Source: Prostheceraeus crozeri (Eukaryota; Platyhelminthes; Polycladida; Euryleptidae). From it: a stretch of 64,000 nucleotides of DNA. Shown in pieces: positions 21,383 to 32,424 of the stretch. A program made the position numbers and the translations under genes. Position 1 is the stretch's first letter; each line of letters starts with the position of its first letter. Location: the NCBI GenBank assembly GCA_907163375.1, contig CAJQUW010009070.1:186001-250000 (forward strand), read 5' to 3'. The notes under the pieces are model-generated. The model was given only the letters and a program-made list of their open reading frames with translations, ran no database searches and was not told where the DNA came from.

Positions 21383-21817
21383 TTATTCAATTCCCTTATT
21401 CAATTCTAACATAATATCAAGAAATGGTACTCCTTCCTGTAATTTCAATAAAACATAAAGACATAATTGAACACAATAAGTAGTTCCCGGTTTTTGAATT
21501 TGAAATGTATTATAAGTTCCATTGCCAAGTAATTTTTTGACTTCACTTGTTGGAGGCAATCCATAAGAGTCGAAATAGTAATTATCTCTATTTTTATTAG
21601 ACATACATGCAGACCAATGTACACCTTTTTGATCTGACGTATGAAGATTTGTTATGAAATTTATAGTTATTGTTGGCTTAGTTTTGATTAATTGTAATTT
21701 GTCTCTCATTAGAACATGAAAATTCTTTATTCCCAATTGATTTGCGATTTTCTTTAGATCAAAATTCGTTGTTGTTTGTGTTCCATATAATTTTAAAAAC
21801 TGATTTATGTTGCTCAT
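21383..21817 (-). CDS. Polinton maturation protease (adenain-like cysteine protease)
   Basis: A 144-residue frame with the C5/Ulp1-type layout: GVHWSACM holding the catalytic His, NYYFDSYGLPP with the acidic partner, and GTTYCVQLCLYVLL with the Cys/Gln region. Length and order fit Polinton proteases, which process capsid precursors. It is the only late-type gene on the minus strand at this end and faces the integrase tail to tail. Confidence 0.8.
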   Translation of the reverse strand: MSNINQFLKLYGTQTTTNFDLKKIANQLGIKNFHVLMRDKLQLIKTKPTITINFITNLHTSDQKGVHWSACMSNKNRDNYYFDSYGLPPTSEVKKLLGNGTYNTFQIQKPGTTYCVQLCLYVLLKLQEGVPFLDIMLELNKGIE

Positions 21818-21854
21818 TTTATAATAAAAAAATTTCTTACAGGGACCCCTAGAA

Positions 21855-22087
21855 GTCAGAAGGGAGGGGGTATTGATTTAAAACTATTCCATAATGATGA
21901 CTTTCCTTACTACTTAGTCAGAAGGGGTATTGATTTAAAACTGTTTCATAATGATGACTTTTCTTACTACTTAGTCAGAAGGGGTATTGATTTAAAACTG
22001 TTTCATAATGATGACTTTCCTTACTACTTAGTCAGAAGGGGCATTGATTTAAAACTGTCCCATAATGATGATTTTCTTTACTACTTA
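21855..22087 (+). repeat. 57-bp tandem repeat inside the Polinton
   Basis: Four copies of a unit beginning GTCAGAAGGGGTATTGATTT, starting at 21855, 21917, 21974 and 22031. The period is 57 bp, with 5 extra bases in the first. Non-coding, between the protease start and the right end. Confidence 0.9.
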
Positions 22088-22828
22088 TTCGATTTTGAAA
22101 TGATTATATTATAATTATTCTAATCTATATTGTTTTACATATTTCCATTTTCTTCATGAACTTCATTTGTTAATATGTTTCATCGTTAAAATGATTGTTT
22201 AAAATTGCCATAACAACTAACCCGCATATCGGCGTTTATGCGTTCTGTGTTCACAAGAAGAATTTTATTGTCATTTGCTTTTATTGTCAATGCACTCTTA
22301 TGTGCTTAATCTATTCATGTCTTCAAAATTGGAAGTACTTTACTACCCGTATGTGTTTGGCAAACGCTAAATGAATTTTGCAAATCGATTTCTAAAACTG
22401 AATTTGAAAACAAACTTTGAAAACAGACTTTGAAAATAGATTTTGAAAACAGATTCTGAAAATAATTTACGTAGGGGTAAATTGAAATGTCAAAACTTTT
22501 ACGCACGCGTAAGTTGAAATGTCAAAAGTTTACCGATGGGTAAATTGAAATGAAATGACAAGAGTTTCCACGATAATTTTAGGGGAAAGCTGCTCTTCAA
22601 TCTCTCTTTTCAATATCTGTCTCTTTTCAATCTCTGTCTCTCTTGAATTATCAGCCAGTGTACGGGTTCATTTAATAATTTTGAGTTTATGAGTTACAAT
22701 GATCTTCTAGTTCACACAATTAGTACTTTAAATAATGTTGAGAATACAATAACGAAGAATGTCTAAGTAATAATTGCGTCTTCTTAATTTATCATAATGC
22801 TCTAATCTTAATAATAATTGAGATCCAT
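22088..22828. other. Non-coding right subterminal region of the Polinton
   Basis: No gene seen. It holds short repeats such as TTTGAAAACAGA (about 22405-22460), GTAAATTGAAATGTCAAAA (about 22475-22560) and CTCTTTTCAATCTCTGTC (about 22600-22650). Confidence 0.55.
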
Positions 22829-23486
22829 TTCACTTGTTTTTAACTGTGATAACGAAGGATATATTCGTGCGGTTTCTTCCACTTTTGTTTCATCCACTTT
22901 TGTTTCTTCCATTTTCGTCGTCGCCGTTGCCGTCGCCGTCCCCGTTGAGGTTTCCATTTTTAAAGAAATATTTTGAATAAATATTTTGAATACAATCTTC
23001 TGGTATATTGAGACTACGTGATAGTTTGAGACAACTTAAATTTTCGTCTGCCTAAATTTTCAAAATTCTTAGACCACGTGATATTTTTCGACCACGTGAT
23101 ATTTTTTAGATTATGTGATATTTTAAGACCGCCTAAATTTTCGTCCGTGATATTTTGAGACCGCCTAAATTTTCGATTACGTGATATTTTGAGACCGCCT
23201 AAATTTTCGATCACGTGATATTTTGAAACAACTTAAATTTTTGAAATTTTGATTTTTTTGAAAATTTGTCACTACCTAAATTTTTGAAATTTTGATTTTT
23301 TGAAAATTTGTCACTACCTAAATTTTCGGCCTTCGGCCACGTGAAATTTGAAATCTCCCTAAATTTTTGAAAATTTTATTTTTTTGAAAATTTTGAAAAA
23401 ACCCCGAAAAAGTGTGACATCCGGCGCAAGCGAAGCGAAGCAAAGCGAAGCCAAGCGTTGCGCCGGATGTCACACTATATACTACT
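22829..23486 (-). repeat. Polinton right terminal inverted repeat
   Basis: About 658 bp, the inverse of 9062-9708. It includes the GC hairpin (arms 23411-23429 and 23458-23476 around a 28-base CGAAGCGAAG-type loop). It also holds the initial ATG and about 43 codons of the leftmost gene on the minus strand, after which the match ends, so this is only a start of that gene. Confidence 0.9.
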
Positions 23487-24414
23487 AACCCGACCCGATT
23501 ATATTCGAAAAATCAGAAACATTTCTATATATAAAGCTAATACTTGATCCTAATGTGATACAGGACGGTAGTCTAACTTCTTAGGAGTATTATTCTAGTA
23601 CTTTATGAAAATACGTAGTAGTTAGTATATCATTTTCTCTAGGCGAATAAAGTATTCAAACAAATACTAAATAAGTAGCATAATTACCCACGAAATTAAT
23701 GTAACCTACAATACATGACAAAATTCGGAATCTTTACAAAAAAGTCGACTTCTTCGCGATATATTATAGGTGTTGCAGCATACTCCCTCAAAACTCTGAT
23801 TGAGACACTTTGACTCTCAATGTTAATGAAGGGACAAGGTCCGAGCAGCTGAACTGCATCACTACATGTAAACAACATAATTCTGCAGATAGATGCTAAA
23901 AATTCAATTGTATAATATTTGATACATAGTTAAGCTTCCGTTCCTATGTAAAGCTCATCTCAAATCAAATTTCATTTCTTTCCGTCCATCCTGGGAGCCA
24001 CGATCTACATGTCATTATGAGAATGAGGCATTTAGAGACCTCAAGGACAGATTCAATTAATTTGACAATGATCTTTCGTTGTTTTAGAAGCAAACTATGT
24101 AGCGCAAAGTATTTTATTAGATCAATAATTCACAACAGGAATGATGTAATAAGCCACAATTTCTTGAAAAACTTCATTAAACTAAAGGTACACATGAAAC
24201 AGTAGGCCTACTAACTTCACAGAAAATATTTTTTAAAGTTCTAGACATTTTTCAAATTTGCATGCTCCAACCCGAAAAAAACCCGAGTTCGGGATATTTC
24301 GGGTTTTAGATAAAAGAGATAATCCTACCCGACTTTTTAATTGCTCTACCCGAACCCGAGTCGGGTCGGGTTCGGGTAGGGTTTCGGGTACGATCGTTCA
24401 TCTTTAATATTAAG

Positions 24415-27400
24415 TGTATGCTTGTACCACGAAAATACCTTGAATGAAATTAAGCTCCATGTATCGAATCATCCTGAATTTTTTGAATCAAAATGGGTCT
24501 CGCTACCATCGAGTGGAATTTTATTTGTGTCTTTGCACATTCCACCAAACTTATCTGTTAGCTTACTGTAGGAAATTGAAAATTTTGTAATTTCGACTAT
24601 TGACGAAATTATTGATAGCATATGTGGCCCTTAAGCTTATATTGCTGAGGATTTCAATCAATTTTCTTCTTATAATTTATCATGCAACTTAAATTTAGAA
24701 CCTCTTGTAAAGGAATATACTTGCTGATCAAACATTTTAGATGAAATGTCAGTGTGTCAAAATCATGCTTATTTGTATTCATGTGTAGTAGGTCCTCCTA
24801 TTGGTGGCTCTGACCACAATAAAGTTCTATGTGTTGCTTGTGGTACTACCGATATATCGAAGTCTATGCACAATGGTAATATCTCATGTACTAAAAGAGT
24901 CAAAATGGTTTTCGATCTACGTGCATCACACATCAGACATTTTCTCCCTGTTTTACGAAATTCAAACTGGTTTGAGTTTTATAACAGGTGTTATTCTTCT
25001 GAAAAAGTGTGAAATTTTCCATAGTATTATTAGTCTTTGTATGTTTGAAACGATCCCGGTTACTCAAGTTCAACAATCGGACAATGATAAGCTGTGGATA
25101 ATGCCGTTGATAAAAAGTCTCATCAACCAACGCTGGACTTACTACCGGCTAGAGAATTTTACTTTATATTGTCATCTCAGAGATAACATCAGGGAATAAA
25201 TTAAAAAAACTTAAGTGAGATGGATGTCAAAATCAAAAATTCTTCGAAGGAACTTTGGAAAGTTGTCAATAATATTTGTCACAGAAAGGATGATGATGCC
25301 ATGAATCGTGTTAGCAGCCATCCATCTGTCGATGAAGCGGTTAATGACATCAACGACGTTTTTGCATCAGTTTTTGGTGAAACCAAAGATCTAATTTGTC
25401 ACTTGAGTAATTCTGAAAGACATCCTATCATTGAAATGGAACAAGTTGAGAATGAGCTGGCTAATCTTAAAGCGGGTAAAGCTTATGGAAGTGATAGAGT
25501 GCCAACTATTCTATACAAAGGAGCGGCAAAGATCTTGTCCCTTCTGATTCATTTACTTAACGCCATCATTGAAAGCGACACATTTCCCAGTATTTGGAAG
25601 TACGGTCATGTGGTGCCTGTTGCACAGGCTTCTAGATTAACAGTAAAGGCCTTAACACCAATCACACTTCAACCAGTTCCATGCAAGATATTCGAAAGAC
25701 TGTTTGCGAAGAAGCCTCAGAATCATTTTCATGATGCAGCTGGTATACATTAACATGGTGGAATGAAAGGGTCGTCGACAACAACAGCGTCCATCGTAGT
25801 TCAAGAGGAAGTCACAAAGTTGTTGGATAGAAGTCATGTAGCGGCATATGATTTGAAGAAAGCGTTTGACAGCATTAACCATGGGATCATAATCCAGCAG
25901 TTAATTGAGTTTATAATTCCCTGTATATTTTGTCAATTTGATGTTGTCGTATCTGTCTGATCGTACGCAGAGTGTTCGAGTTGATGCAATTGTGAGCAAA
26001 GCTGTTAATGTGACCTCAGGTATAAGTCAAGGTTCAGTTTTAGGACCATTACTGGTCAATGCTGCATGTGGAAGTTTTCGAACATTGAATGAAGACCATG
26101 TTATGGTAAAATGTATTGACGATATTACTGTTTGTGTTCCACTGCACAAAAATAGTAGTAATGAGCACGTCTTACAGGACCACAATGACATTTTGAAATG
26201 GGCTGTTGATGTAAATTTGTCTGTGAATCTTCAAAGTCCAAGTGTATTTTTTGTCATCAAGTCGGTAAATTAAGAACCCATTCCTTCTCCGCAAATTGAG
26301 TTTGTTGATTCACATAATATCTTGGGAATAACGTGGTATGGTAACACTAGGTGACATGTCACGCTAAATCACGCATAATTCACGCGTGAACCACGCGTAA
26401 TTACACATGAGCCCAAACATCCGTGGCTATGCGGGATATTGCTGCAATATCTCTTATATAAGCTAGTATAGTTGGCAGTCATGTTATAAAGACTTTGCGT
26501 CTCATGTGTCTACATGTATCAGAGGCTAAGCAATGTTATAGGACCTCAATTTCATGCTCAGGGAAGACAGAACATGCTTAGCGGTTCATCCGTGGTTTAA
26601 GTGACAACGCAGAGAACCTTAGACGACGCGCAAACATAAAACGCTCGCCCGCGCGTATTCATAAACATTTCACATGTTTTAACAGCATCAGATCAAGTGA
26701 TTTCTGACTCTTAGTGCAGCGCGCATGTACGCGGGTAGAAGAATAGAATGTCCTTAACCACGGATGTTTAGGGTGTTCCGTAATTACGCGTGAATTACGC
26801 GTGGCATGTCATCTAGTGAACCTAACCTGCTGTGAGCATTTTGACAATGTGACACGCATTTTCATACAGAGAACGTACCAGTATTGTTTGAGGGTGTTAA
26901 AGACCTGTCTACAGACATAAAGAACTTTATGTGTGTAAGAACTTGCTGAGACCTCTTCTGGAATATTGTGCACCATTGTTCGTTTGTTTGCCCACGACAC
27001 TGACTGCAAAAGACAGCGACTTCAAAGACGTGCCCGCCGTATCATCTGTTGAAAGATTGCAATAAAGACTGTCTTGAAATGCTGGATGATAGACGAAAGA
27101 ACATTGCCCCATCGCTGTTCGAAAAGTCTCAAGACCCATCACATTACTTGCACCAGTTCTTACCTCGTCAAAGTGACCGCTCTGACCGTCTTATTGTGCC
27201 TCAAATCAGGGCAATTCGGAGAAAGTCCACATTCTTTATTTATATGACTCTGATGAATTTTGGTCTTCACGAGATGCATCAAATAATATACTTCTTTTGC
27301 TTCCATGACTGCAACTTGTATGCGTAACTTGATTTTCATTTGATTTAAATATGCAATCGTGAATAAATGGGTATAATGTGGTTGATGAAATTTCATTGAT

Positions 27401-27480
27401 GATCAGCTCAATCTCCGATTTATTAATGTGTGTCAGCAAATGTTTATTTCTTTTGATATCTGGTAGGTTTTACATACTAC
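24415..27480 (+). mobile_element. LINE (CR1/Jockey-type), decayed, interrupted by a CACTA MITE
   Basis: Plus-strand remains in three frames. Around 24420-24850 is the end of an EEP endonuclease (WVSLPSSGILFVSLHIPPN, GGSDHNKVLCVACG). The region 25220-26280 is the reverse transcriptase with LANLKAGKAYGSDRVPT, AYDLKKAFDSINH, SGISQGSVLGPLL and a decayed catalytic box (CIDDI in place of YADD). From 26270 the thumb runs to 26344, is interrupted by a MITE, and continues from 26821 (CCEHFDNVT). The C-terminal tail ends at about 27250. Many stops and frameshifts; an old copy. It begins right at the target duplication of the hAT element, so its 5' limit is uncertain. Confidence 0.8.
26345..26818. mobile_element. 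CACTA (CMC)-type MITE, copy 1
   Basis: 474 bp with inverted ends CACTAGGTGACATGTCACGC and GCGTGGCATGTCATCTAGTG. AA at 26343-26344 and 26819-26820 is a 2-bp target duplication. It is confirmed because removing the element plus one AA restores the interrupted LINE reading WYGNLTCCEHFDNV. Subterminal ACGCGTGAATTACGCGTG palindromes occur near both ends. Termini starting CACTA with a 2-3-bp duplication indicate the CMC (CACTA/Mirage/Chapaev) group. Non-coding. The copy at 42428-42908 is inverted. Confidence 0.85.
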
Positions 27481-27484
27481 TTAT

Positions 27485-27515
27485 ATAATAATAATGATAA
27501 TAATAATAATAATAA
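27485..27515. repeat. (ATA)n microsatellite at a LINE tail
   Basis: ATAATAATAATGATAATAAT-type run. It is the 3' tail of the minus-strand LINE that starts here. Confidence 0.85.
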
Positions 27516-28187
27516 GTAGGCGTTTATTCTCAATAAATGGAAATCACATAAAGACACAACTACAAAGTCAAAAGTAAAGTATTGCAGGAAGGATCATGCC
27601 AAAGAAGGCCTGTGTATGACAAAGGTCAATTTCGGCACCATTGTGTAGGACACAAAAGCTATTATCGTAGAGTGAATATTCTGCGTTCATGACGTCGATA
27701 ATATACATATATATATGGGAAGAATGGGTTCAATCGTCGCTCTGTCGAGCAATAGGGAATACGGTGATGACCGGTGGCCGGTAACTGTGGAGGAATAAGA
27801 TGAATTAAGGGGTGGTCTGAGCATTTACACGAAGAGAAAAACTTCAGAGAAGCCTGCTTATGGGCATCGACAATGTCACGGATTACAGGACAAGGACAGG
27901 ACTCGTTGCAGATAATGCGATGTGCTCGTTTTTGCAGTCGCTTCATTTGAGAAGTGACACAGGAAGTTTACAAAATAGGGGAGCTGCATACATTACAACA
28001 GACATGACAAATCCACTGCACACCTCAGATAAACCCTTTTTGGGAACGAAAGACTTCAATGCACGAATGGTGTACAAACGTCTTGATGCAGTCAGGAATA
28101 TTCTCTGAAAATGATCATTCCAGGTTAGCTTATCGTTCAATGTCACACCTAAAATGCTCACTTGAGAGGTCAATATGGACTAGTTAA
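27490..28187 (-). mobile_element. LINE 3' fragment (CR1/Jockey-type)
   Basis: A minus-strand, 5'-truncated copy. The frame 27943-28173 gives SILGVTLNDKLTWNDHFQRI and MYAAPLFCKLPVSLLK. The frame 27662-27946 gives MKRLQKRAHRIICNE, PLIHLIPPQLP and STERRLNPFFPY, the conserved C-terminus. The two frames overlap by a few bases (one frameshift). The 3' end is AATAAACGCCTACTTATTAT, the same tail type as the LINE ending near 35520. Confidence 0.8.
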
Positions 28188-28424
28188 CCAGTGATTCCCC
28201 CGACGAATGATCATCTGTTGACATATAGTGGTTATTTGGAAAAATTTGCAAAAATTGGCCTCTTTTTTAAACTGCAAGAACGTCATATCCAAGAACGCTA
28301 TATCCGCAAAAAGCTGAATCTTTTGATATAAAATGTTCTCTATCTACCGACATTTTTTGAGTCCTACCTACTACATACTTATTCTATTTTTCGTACTATA
28401 TCGCTATTTTTAAAAGGATCTGTA
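28188..28424. other. Unassigned DNA
   Basis: No gene or repeat end seen between the LINE and the hAT element's target duplication (28425-28432). Confidence 0.5.
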
Positions 28425-28554
28425 GTCGCAAATAGGGGTGTTCGGGAATATCATAATATGCATTACCGGTCCCGTTCCCGAAAATTTCCCGAAAAATTCA
28501 TTCATACTCGGTAATGATACAGTGTACATTCGCATGATATAAAAACTCAAACTT

Positions 28555-29030
28555 CTAATGTAATTTGTCTTTTAAAAACATACACTTTGCGAGAGAAGAG
28601 CTGGAGAGAGAAGCCCTTTCTCTGCGTTTCAAAAATCCAGCAACGCTAAAGGCAGACTCAGACGGCACAGAGGTAGCAGGGGACACACATGTAGTTTTGA
28701 AAGTTCAGCCAGTTCTGGAAGACTTTTTCGGAAAGTTTTTCAAAATTCAATAGCCGGCATCTCGTTATTTTGATGGGCTAGCGTACGGTGCAATTGAAAT
28801 TGAATGTTCGCATTCAACTTGGCTTGCTTCTTCGTGTCCGCCGCTGTCGCTGTCGAAGCTCGTTTGCCGCATTCCACACGTCCACTCCCGGTAGGCCTAC
28901 TTGAAGATCCAGACAAGCCAGTCGAAGATAGGAAGCTTGTCAAAAGTGACTTTGAGGTCACTTCTTCCGAATCCGCTCCATCATCCGACAGATGATTGAT
29001 GTCGCCATGATTCTCCATGGCCCACGCGAC
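28555..29030 (-). pseudogene. hAT transposase, exon 2 (C-terminus and dimerisation region)
   Basis: An acceptor CATTTCCACAG/GTCGCG opens this exon at 29030 in the phase left by exon 1 (VAWAMENHGDINHL). The frame reaches a stop at about 28740. Right after it, in another frame, comes CVSPATSVPSESAFSVAGFL and then RRERASLSS with KDKLH and a stop at 28555-28557. This is the hAT C-terminal dimerisation motif (P-A-T-S-x-x-S-E-x-x-F-S-x-A-G). One frameshift therefore separates the halves. Confidence 0.75.
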
Positions 29031-29568
29031 CTGTGGAAATGAAGTGATTTTTAAGCAACAATTACTAATAGATTTCCTTTAGTTAGACGCAATTGATGCT
29101 CACATTATATTAATTCATTTAGAATATATTATTGAAGTTAAATAAATTACAAGCATATACACGATGAACAAAATAACCTAAGATACCTAAAATTCTTCAA
29201 GGCTAAAATCATGTAAGGATAAATAAAAACTTCAGCATTACGACAAGGCCTTTCATACCGCTCTATTTCATGTCGATACACGGTATGATGGTAGATGCTA
29301 AAATCATGGTTAAAATCATGTAAAATCCTATACCTAAGAAAATAAAGTCATTGAATTAAAACAAGGAAGGGAATAAGTTATGTACGTACTGAGCTATATA
29401 CTCCACTAAGCCTTGATATTTAACTGTCAAATATGTGAAATGCAGTGTTATAATTTTATATCAAAGACGATGGTAGGCATACATGACGTTCATGTACGTA
29501 AAAATAAGGGCCTCTACATGACACCGAGCTCAAAACAAATATTTTGCATATACATACATGGGAGTCGT

Positions 29569-30090
29569 ACTTTTCGTCGACAGGTTCATATCGTCGACAC
29601 TATGAACGTTCATTTCGTCGACACGTTCATTTCGTCGACAAGTTCATTTCGTCGACAAGTTCATTTCATAGACATTTCTATGCTTTCATATAATTTATAA
29701 TTAATGGATAAATTAGATTTAACTTGTGCATTTGTTTATTAATCTTCTATATTACATTAATGGATAAATTAGATATAACTTGCGCATTTCTTTATTAATC
29801 TTCTATATTACATTAATGGATAAATTTCTATATCTTAGAAAATAACAAAACCATAGAAAGTCTACTATAATCTACTTCTATGGACTATATACACGTAGCT
29901 ATCAAGAGTGATAGAGCTCCGCATAGAAGTCCAATATAAAAAATAATTAAGAGATTTCTGAAATTATCGTACACTGCTGCAATTGTCGACGAAATGAATC
30001 TGTCGACGATATGAACCTGTCGACGATATGAACGTTTTCCTCAAAAATGGTTGTCGACGAAATGAACGTGTCGACGAAAACGACTAGATC
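29569..30090. repeat. GTCGAC-rich inverted minisatellite element in the hAT intron
   Basis: At 29569-29660 a unit of about 17-18 bp (TTCATTTCGTCGACAAG) is repeated about five times. At 29985-30090 the same unit occurs in reverse (TTGTCGACGAAATGAAC). The two arrays bracket about 325 bp. The layout is that of a small foldback-type element whose ends are made of repeats. ACATACATG lies near both outer ends but not at exact borders. Confidence 0.65.
29701..29832 (+). repeat. 56-bp tandem repeat
   Basis: Units starting TGGATAAATTAGAT at 29705 and 29761 and a partial one at 29817. Lies between the two GTCGAC arrays. Confidence 0.8.
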
Positions 30091-30168
30091 CACATACATG
30101 TATACTGTAGGTCTGTCCTTATAAATTAATATCGTACGCATCATTTAGCCAACATTTTCTGAACTCAC

Positions 30169-31671
30169 CTCCGATTTGATGTGATTGATCTCCTCGGACA
30201 TATTTCCTATGTCAAATTCACTGCTTGCAAATAAGCTGTTGTCCAATATCGCAGAACACTTGTAGAAGTGCATATCTGATGCAAACGATTTGGAGTTCCA
30301 AGTATACATGAGGACTTAATCCAACAAGCTTCTCCTGAGTTTTGCTTCAATGATATTTTCTTGGTTCACATACGCCATTCCTGTCGTGGGATACCGTTGA
30401 CCAGACAACAAATGAGTTGCTTCTTTGAAAACGACGAGTACATTGATCAGTCTTTGAATAACGTCCTTCTCTCTCATGTCAAGTACCAGACTCCGCAGCT
30501 TCTCTCGTTCTGTCTCGGTTTTGACTTCCTGAAGCAACAGCATTATCACACTTTCAATCTGCTTCTCAAATTCCATAATACGCTGAAGCATTGCCAGTGT
30601 GGAGGACCATCTTGTCTTAACATCTATCAACAGCGTCTCCTGTTCGATTCCATTTTGCAATTTGAACAATTCTTTAGCACGAATTGACTTCCGGAAATAT
30701 CTCACAAGCTTGCGAACTTTAGAAACTGAATGACATATCTTCCGCTGAATGTCATTATCAGAGATTTGCTCAACGCCTTCATTCCAATTGTCAGTGATAC
30801 AGTCTTCATCATCAGAGTCCAATTCCTCAGAGCTTTCGTCAAATTTCATCCAAATGCCAGTACCATTGCACACAACTAGATGGTAGATGTGGCCGAGACA
30901 GCTGAGTCGATGCATTGTTTCCGTTAATTCTGCTGCCTTGACAATATTGCTTCCACGATCGGTAGTCGTAGTGCCAAATTTTTTGTGAACACCGAAAGTC
31001 TCCAACGAAGATTCGAATTCAGATGCAATTGCTTCCGCAGTATGCCGACCTTTAAAGCTGATGAAGTCCATCACAGTGCTTTTCAATCGATAATTTCCGT
31101 CGTCTTCCTGGATGAAGTGAGCAGTGATAGCCATGTAAGGAAGGTTCGCTCGATCACTCCACATGTCAGTTGTAAAACTCACAACAGTTGCCCTTTCTAA
31201 CTCAGCAATAAGAGCCTGCTTTGCTTCACTGTACATGTCGTCTAGCCTTTGACTCACTAGCTGTCGACGTGGTCCATCATACATAGGAATAGCGACCTTG
31301 AGAAAATGCTGCATTCCTTCTCTCTTGAAGTCTCCGAAGGCTCTTCCATCTATAATGATGGCCTTGATTGCAGCTTCGTCCAGTTGCGCCTTCAGGTTTG
31401 AGGACATTGGGAACGGAGTTGGGGATTTGCTGGACGTTGTCGAAGGCGGTGGTCGACTCGGCGAAAGGCAAATGACGTGCTCTGTTAATCGACACTGCTT
31501 GCTGGTTGGCTCTTCTTTATTTTGTAGCAGATTGCGCTTATTTCGGAGATGGTTTAGAAGCAGCTTCGTCGATCCATCTTTCGGCACTTGGTATTGTTGT
31601 TCACACTTTTTGCAGATGGCATTGTTCGCGGATTTTTGGAAGTGGTCCCAAACAGAAGACTTTCGTGGCAT
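30169..31671 (-). pseudogene. hAT transposase, exon 1 (BED finger and catalytic core)
   Basis: The start MPRKSSVWDHFQ begins a BED zinc finger (residues about 5-50, with ICKKCEQQY and LLLNHLRNKR). The RNase-H-like core follows: VSFTTDMWSDRANLPYM with the first Asp, TTTDRGSNIVKAAELT with the second, and RLSCLGHIYHLVV (the CxxH region). A helical insertion with WSSTLAMLQRI follows. An in-frame stop at about 30316 interrupts the frame. The same frame then stays open (MYTWNSKSFASDMHFY to EEINHIKSE) up to a perfect donor, GAG/GTGAGT, at 30169/30168. Confidence 0.85.
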
Positions 31672-32135
31672 GATGATTTCGTACGTAGTGGACGCATTCG
31701 TCGTTCAGGAGAAAGTGATCATCATCATATGAATCATCAAGCTATCATACAATACTATGAATCATACGACGATACTATCATACAGCGAGAAATGTCTTCC
31801 CAATAGATCAGCCAATGAAATCGCGAGGGAGACAATAGCGTCAATGTGCCGGGAGTCCCGTTTCTCTCTCGTGTTGTGTTGTCTCTCAAGCAGCTTATGC
31901 TATTATATCGATCTACTCGTTGGATTGACATTGACTCCACGAGGCAGGCAGCAGCGCCATACAGTGGATACATTTCTTTCTTCGTTGCATTTCGCCAACT
32001 TCTGACTGAGCAACCATGCCGCAGTGCAGTGCTTATGGGTGCCACAATGTGAGTGGTGAATGTCAGGAACAAAGCAGACCTATATCACATCACCGCGCAT
32101 ATATGAATAGTTTTTGATATAAGGAGACAACACAT

Positions 32136-32424
32136 AATGGACACAATTTCTTTAATAATGAAATAATGATATTCCCCAGCTAACAGAAATTACGAATGTG
32201 CTATATTTAACTAAATAAATCGGCCGATCTATGGGCTTAGCAACAATATATGAGCAGTATGAGACGATCAACTACTAATAGACCGGAGAAAGGAGACAAT
32301 AAAGGGAGAAAGGAGACTCTATGAAAGGAGTGATTTACACTATAAATGGACACAATTTGTTGATAAACTAATGATGGTTCACAACTGAAAGAAATATGCT
32401 ATATTCATTGAATAAATCGGCCGG
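32136..32424 (+). repeat. Tandem duplication near the hAT right end
   Basis: The segment 32136-32226 (AATGGACACAATTT to AATCGGCCG) is repeated with changes at 32345-32424, 209 bp apart, with GGAGAAAGGAGAC repeats between. It is non-coding and upstream of the transposase start, so it could hold promoter sequence of the element. Confidence 0.65.

Larger units (their letters stand above)
9062..23486. mobile_element. Polinton/Maverick element (fossil, broken)
   Basis: A 14.4-kb element of the Polinton (Maverick) class. AACCCG at 9056-9061 and 23487-23492 is a perfect 6-bp target duplication, the size known for Polintons, and the ends start AGTAGTATATAGTG in inverted orientation. Inverted repeats of about 650 bp bound it. 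Parts recognised: minor capsid, major capsid, protein-primed DNA polymerase (N-terminal and exonuclease parts), PLA2-like/integrase, adenain-type protease, fibre-like protein and small accessory proteins. A packaging ATPase was not recognised. The copy is broken, with roughly half a dozen breaks. The near-identical terminal repeats and intact target duplication suggest a fairly young insertion, later than the hAT element that holds it. Confidence 0.95.
8948..24406. mobile_element. Non-autonomous hAT-type element, host of the Polinton
   Basis: ATATTAAG at 8940-8947 is repeated exactly at 24407-24414, a perfect 8-bp target duplication. Immediately inside are inverted ends: TAAAGATGAGCG on the left and CGTTCATCTTTA on the right, with one mismatch. 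Both ends carry ACCCG/CGGGT-rich subterminal repeats, typical of hAT MITEs. The element's own DNA is about 1.03 kb (8948-9061 plus 23493-24406 and one copy of the inner target). The rest is the Polinton, which landed in its subterminal AACCCGACCCG repeat. No transposase of its own. Confidence 0.85.

Noticed and set aside
21855-22087. CRISPR-like array
   Set aside because: Units are contiguous tandem repeats without unique spacers, in a eukaryotic element.
9062-23486. A packaging ATPase gene in the Polinton
   Set aside because: I looked for a Walker A motif in the unknown ORFs and found none.
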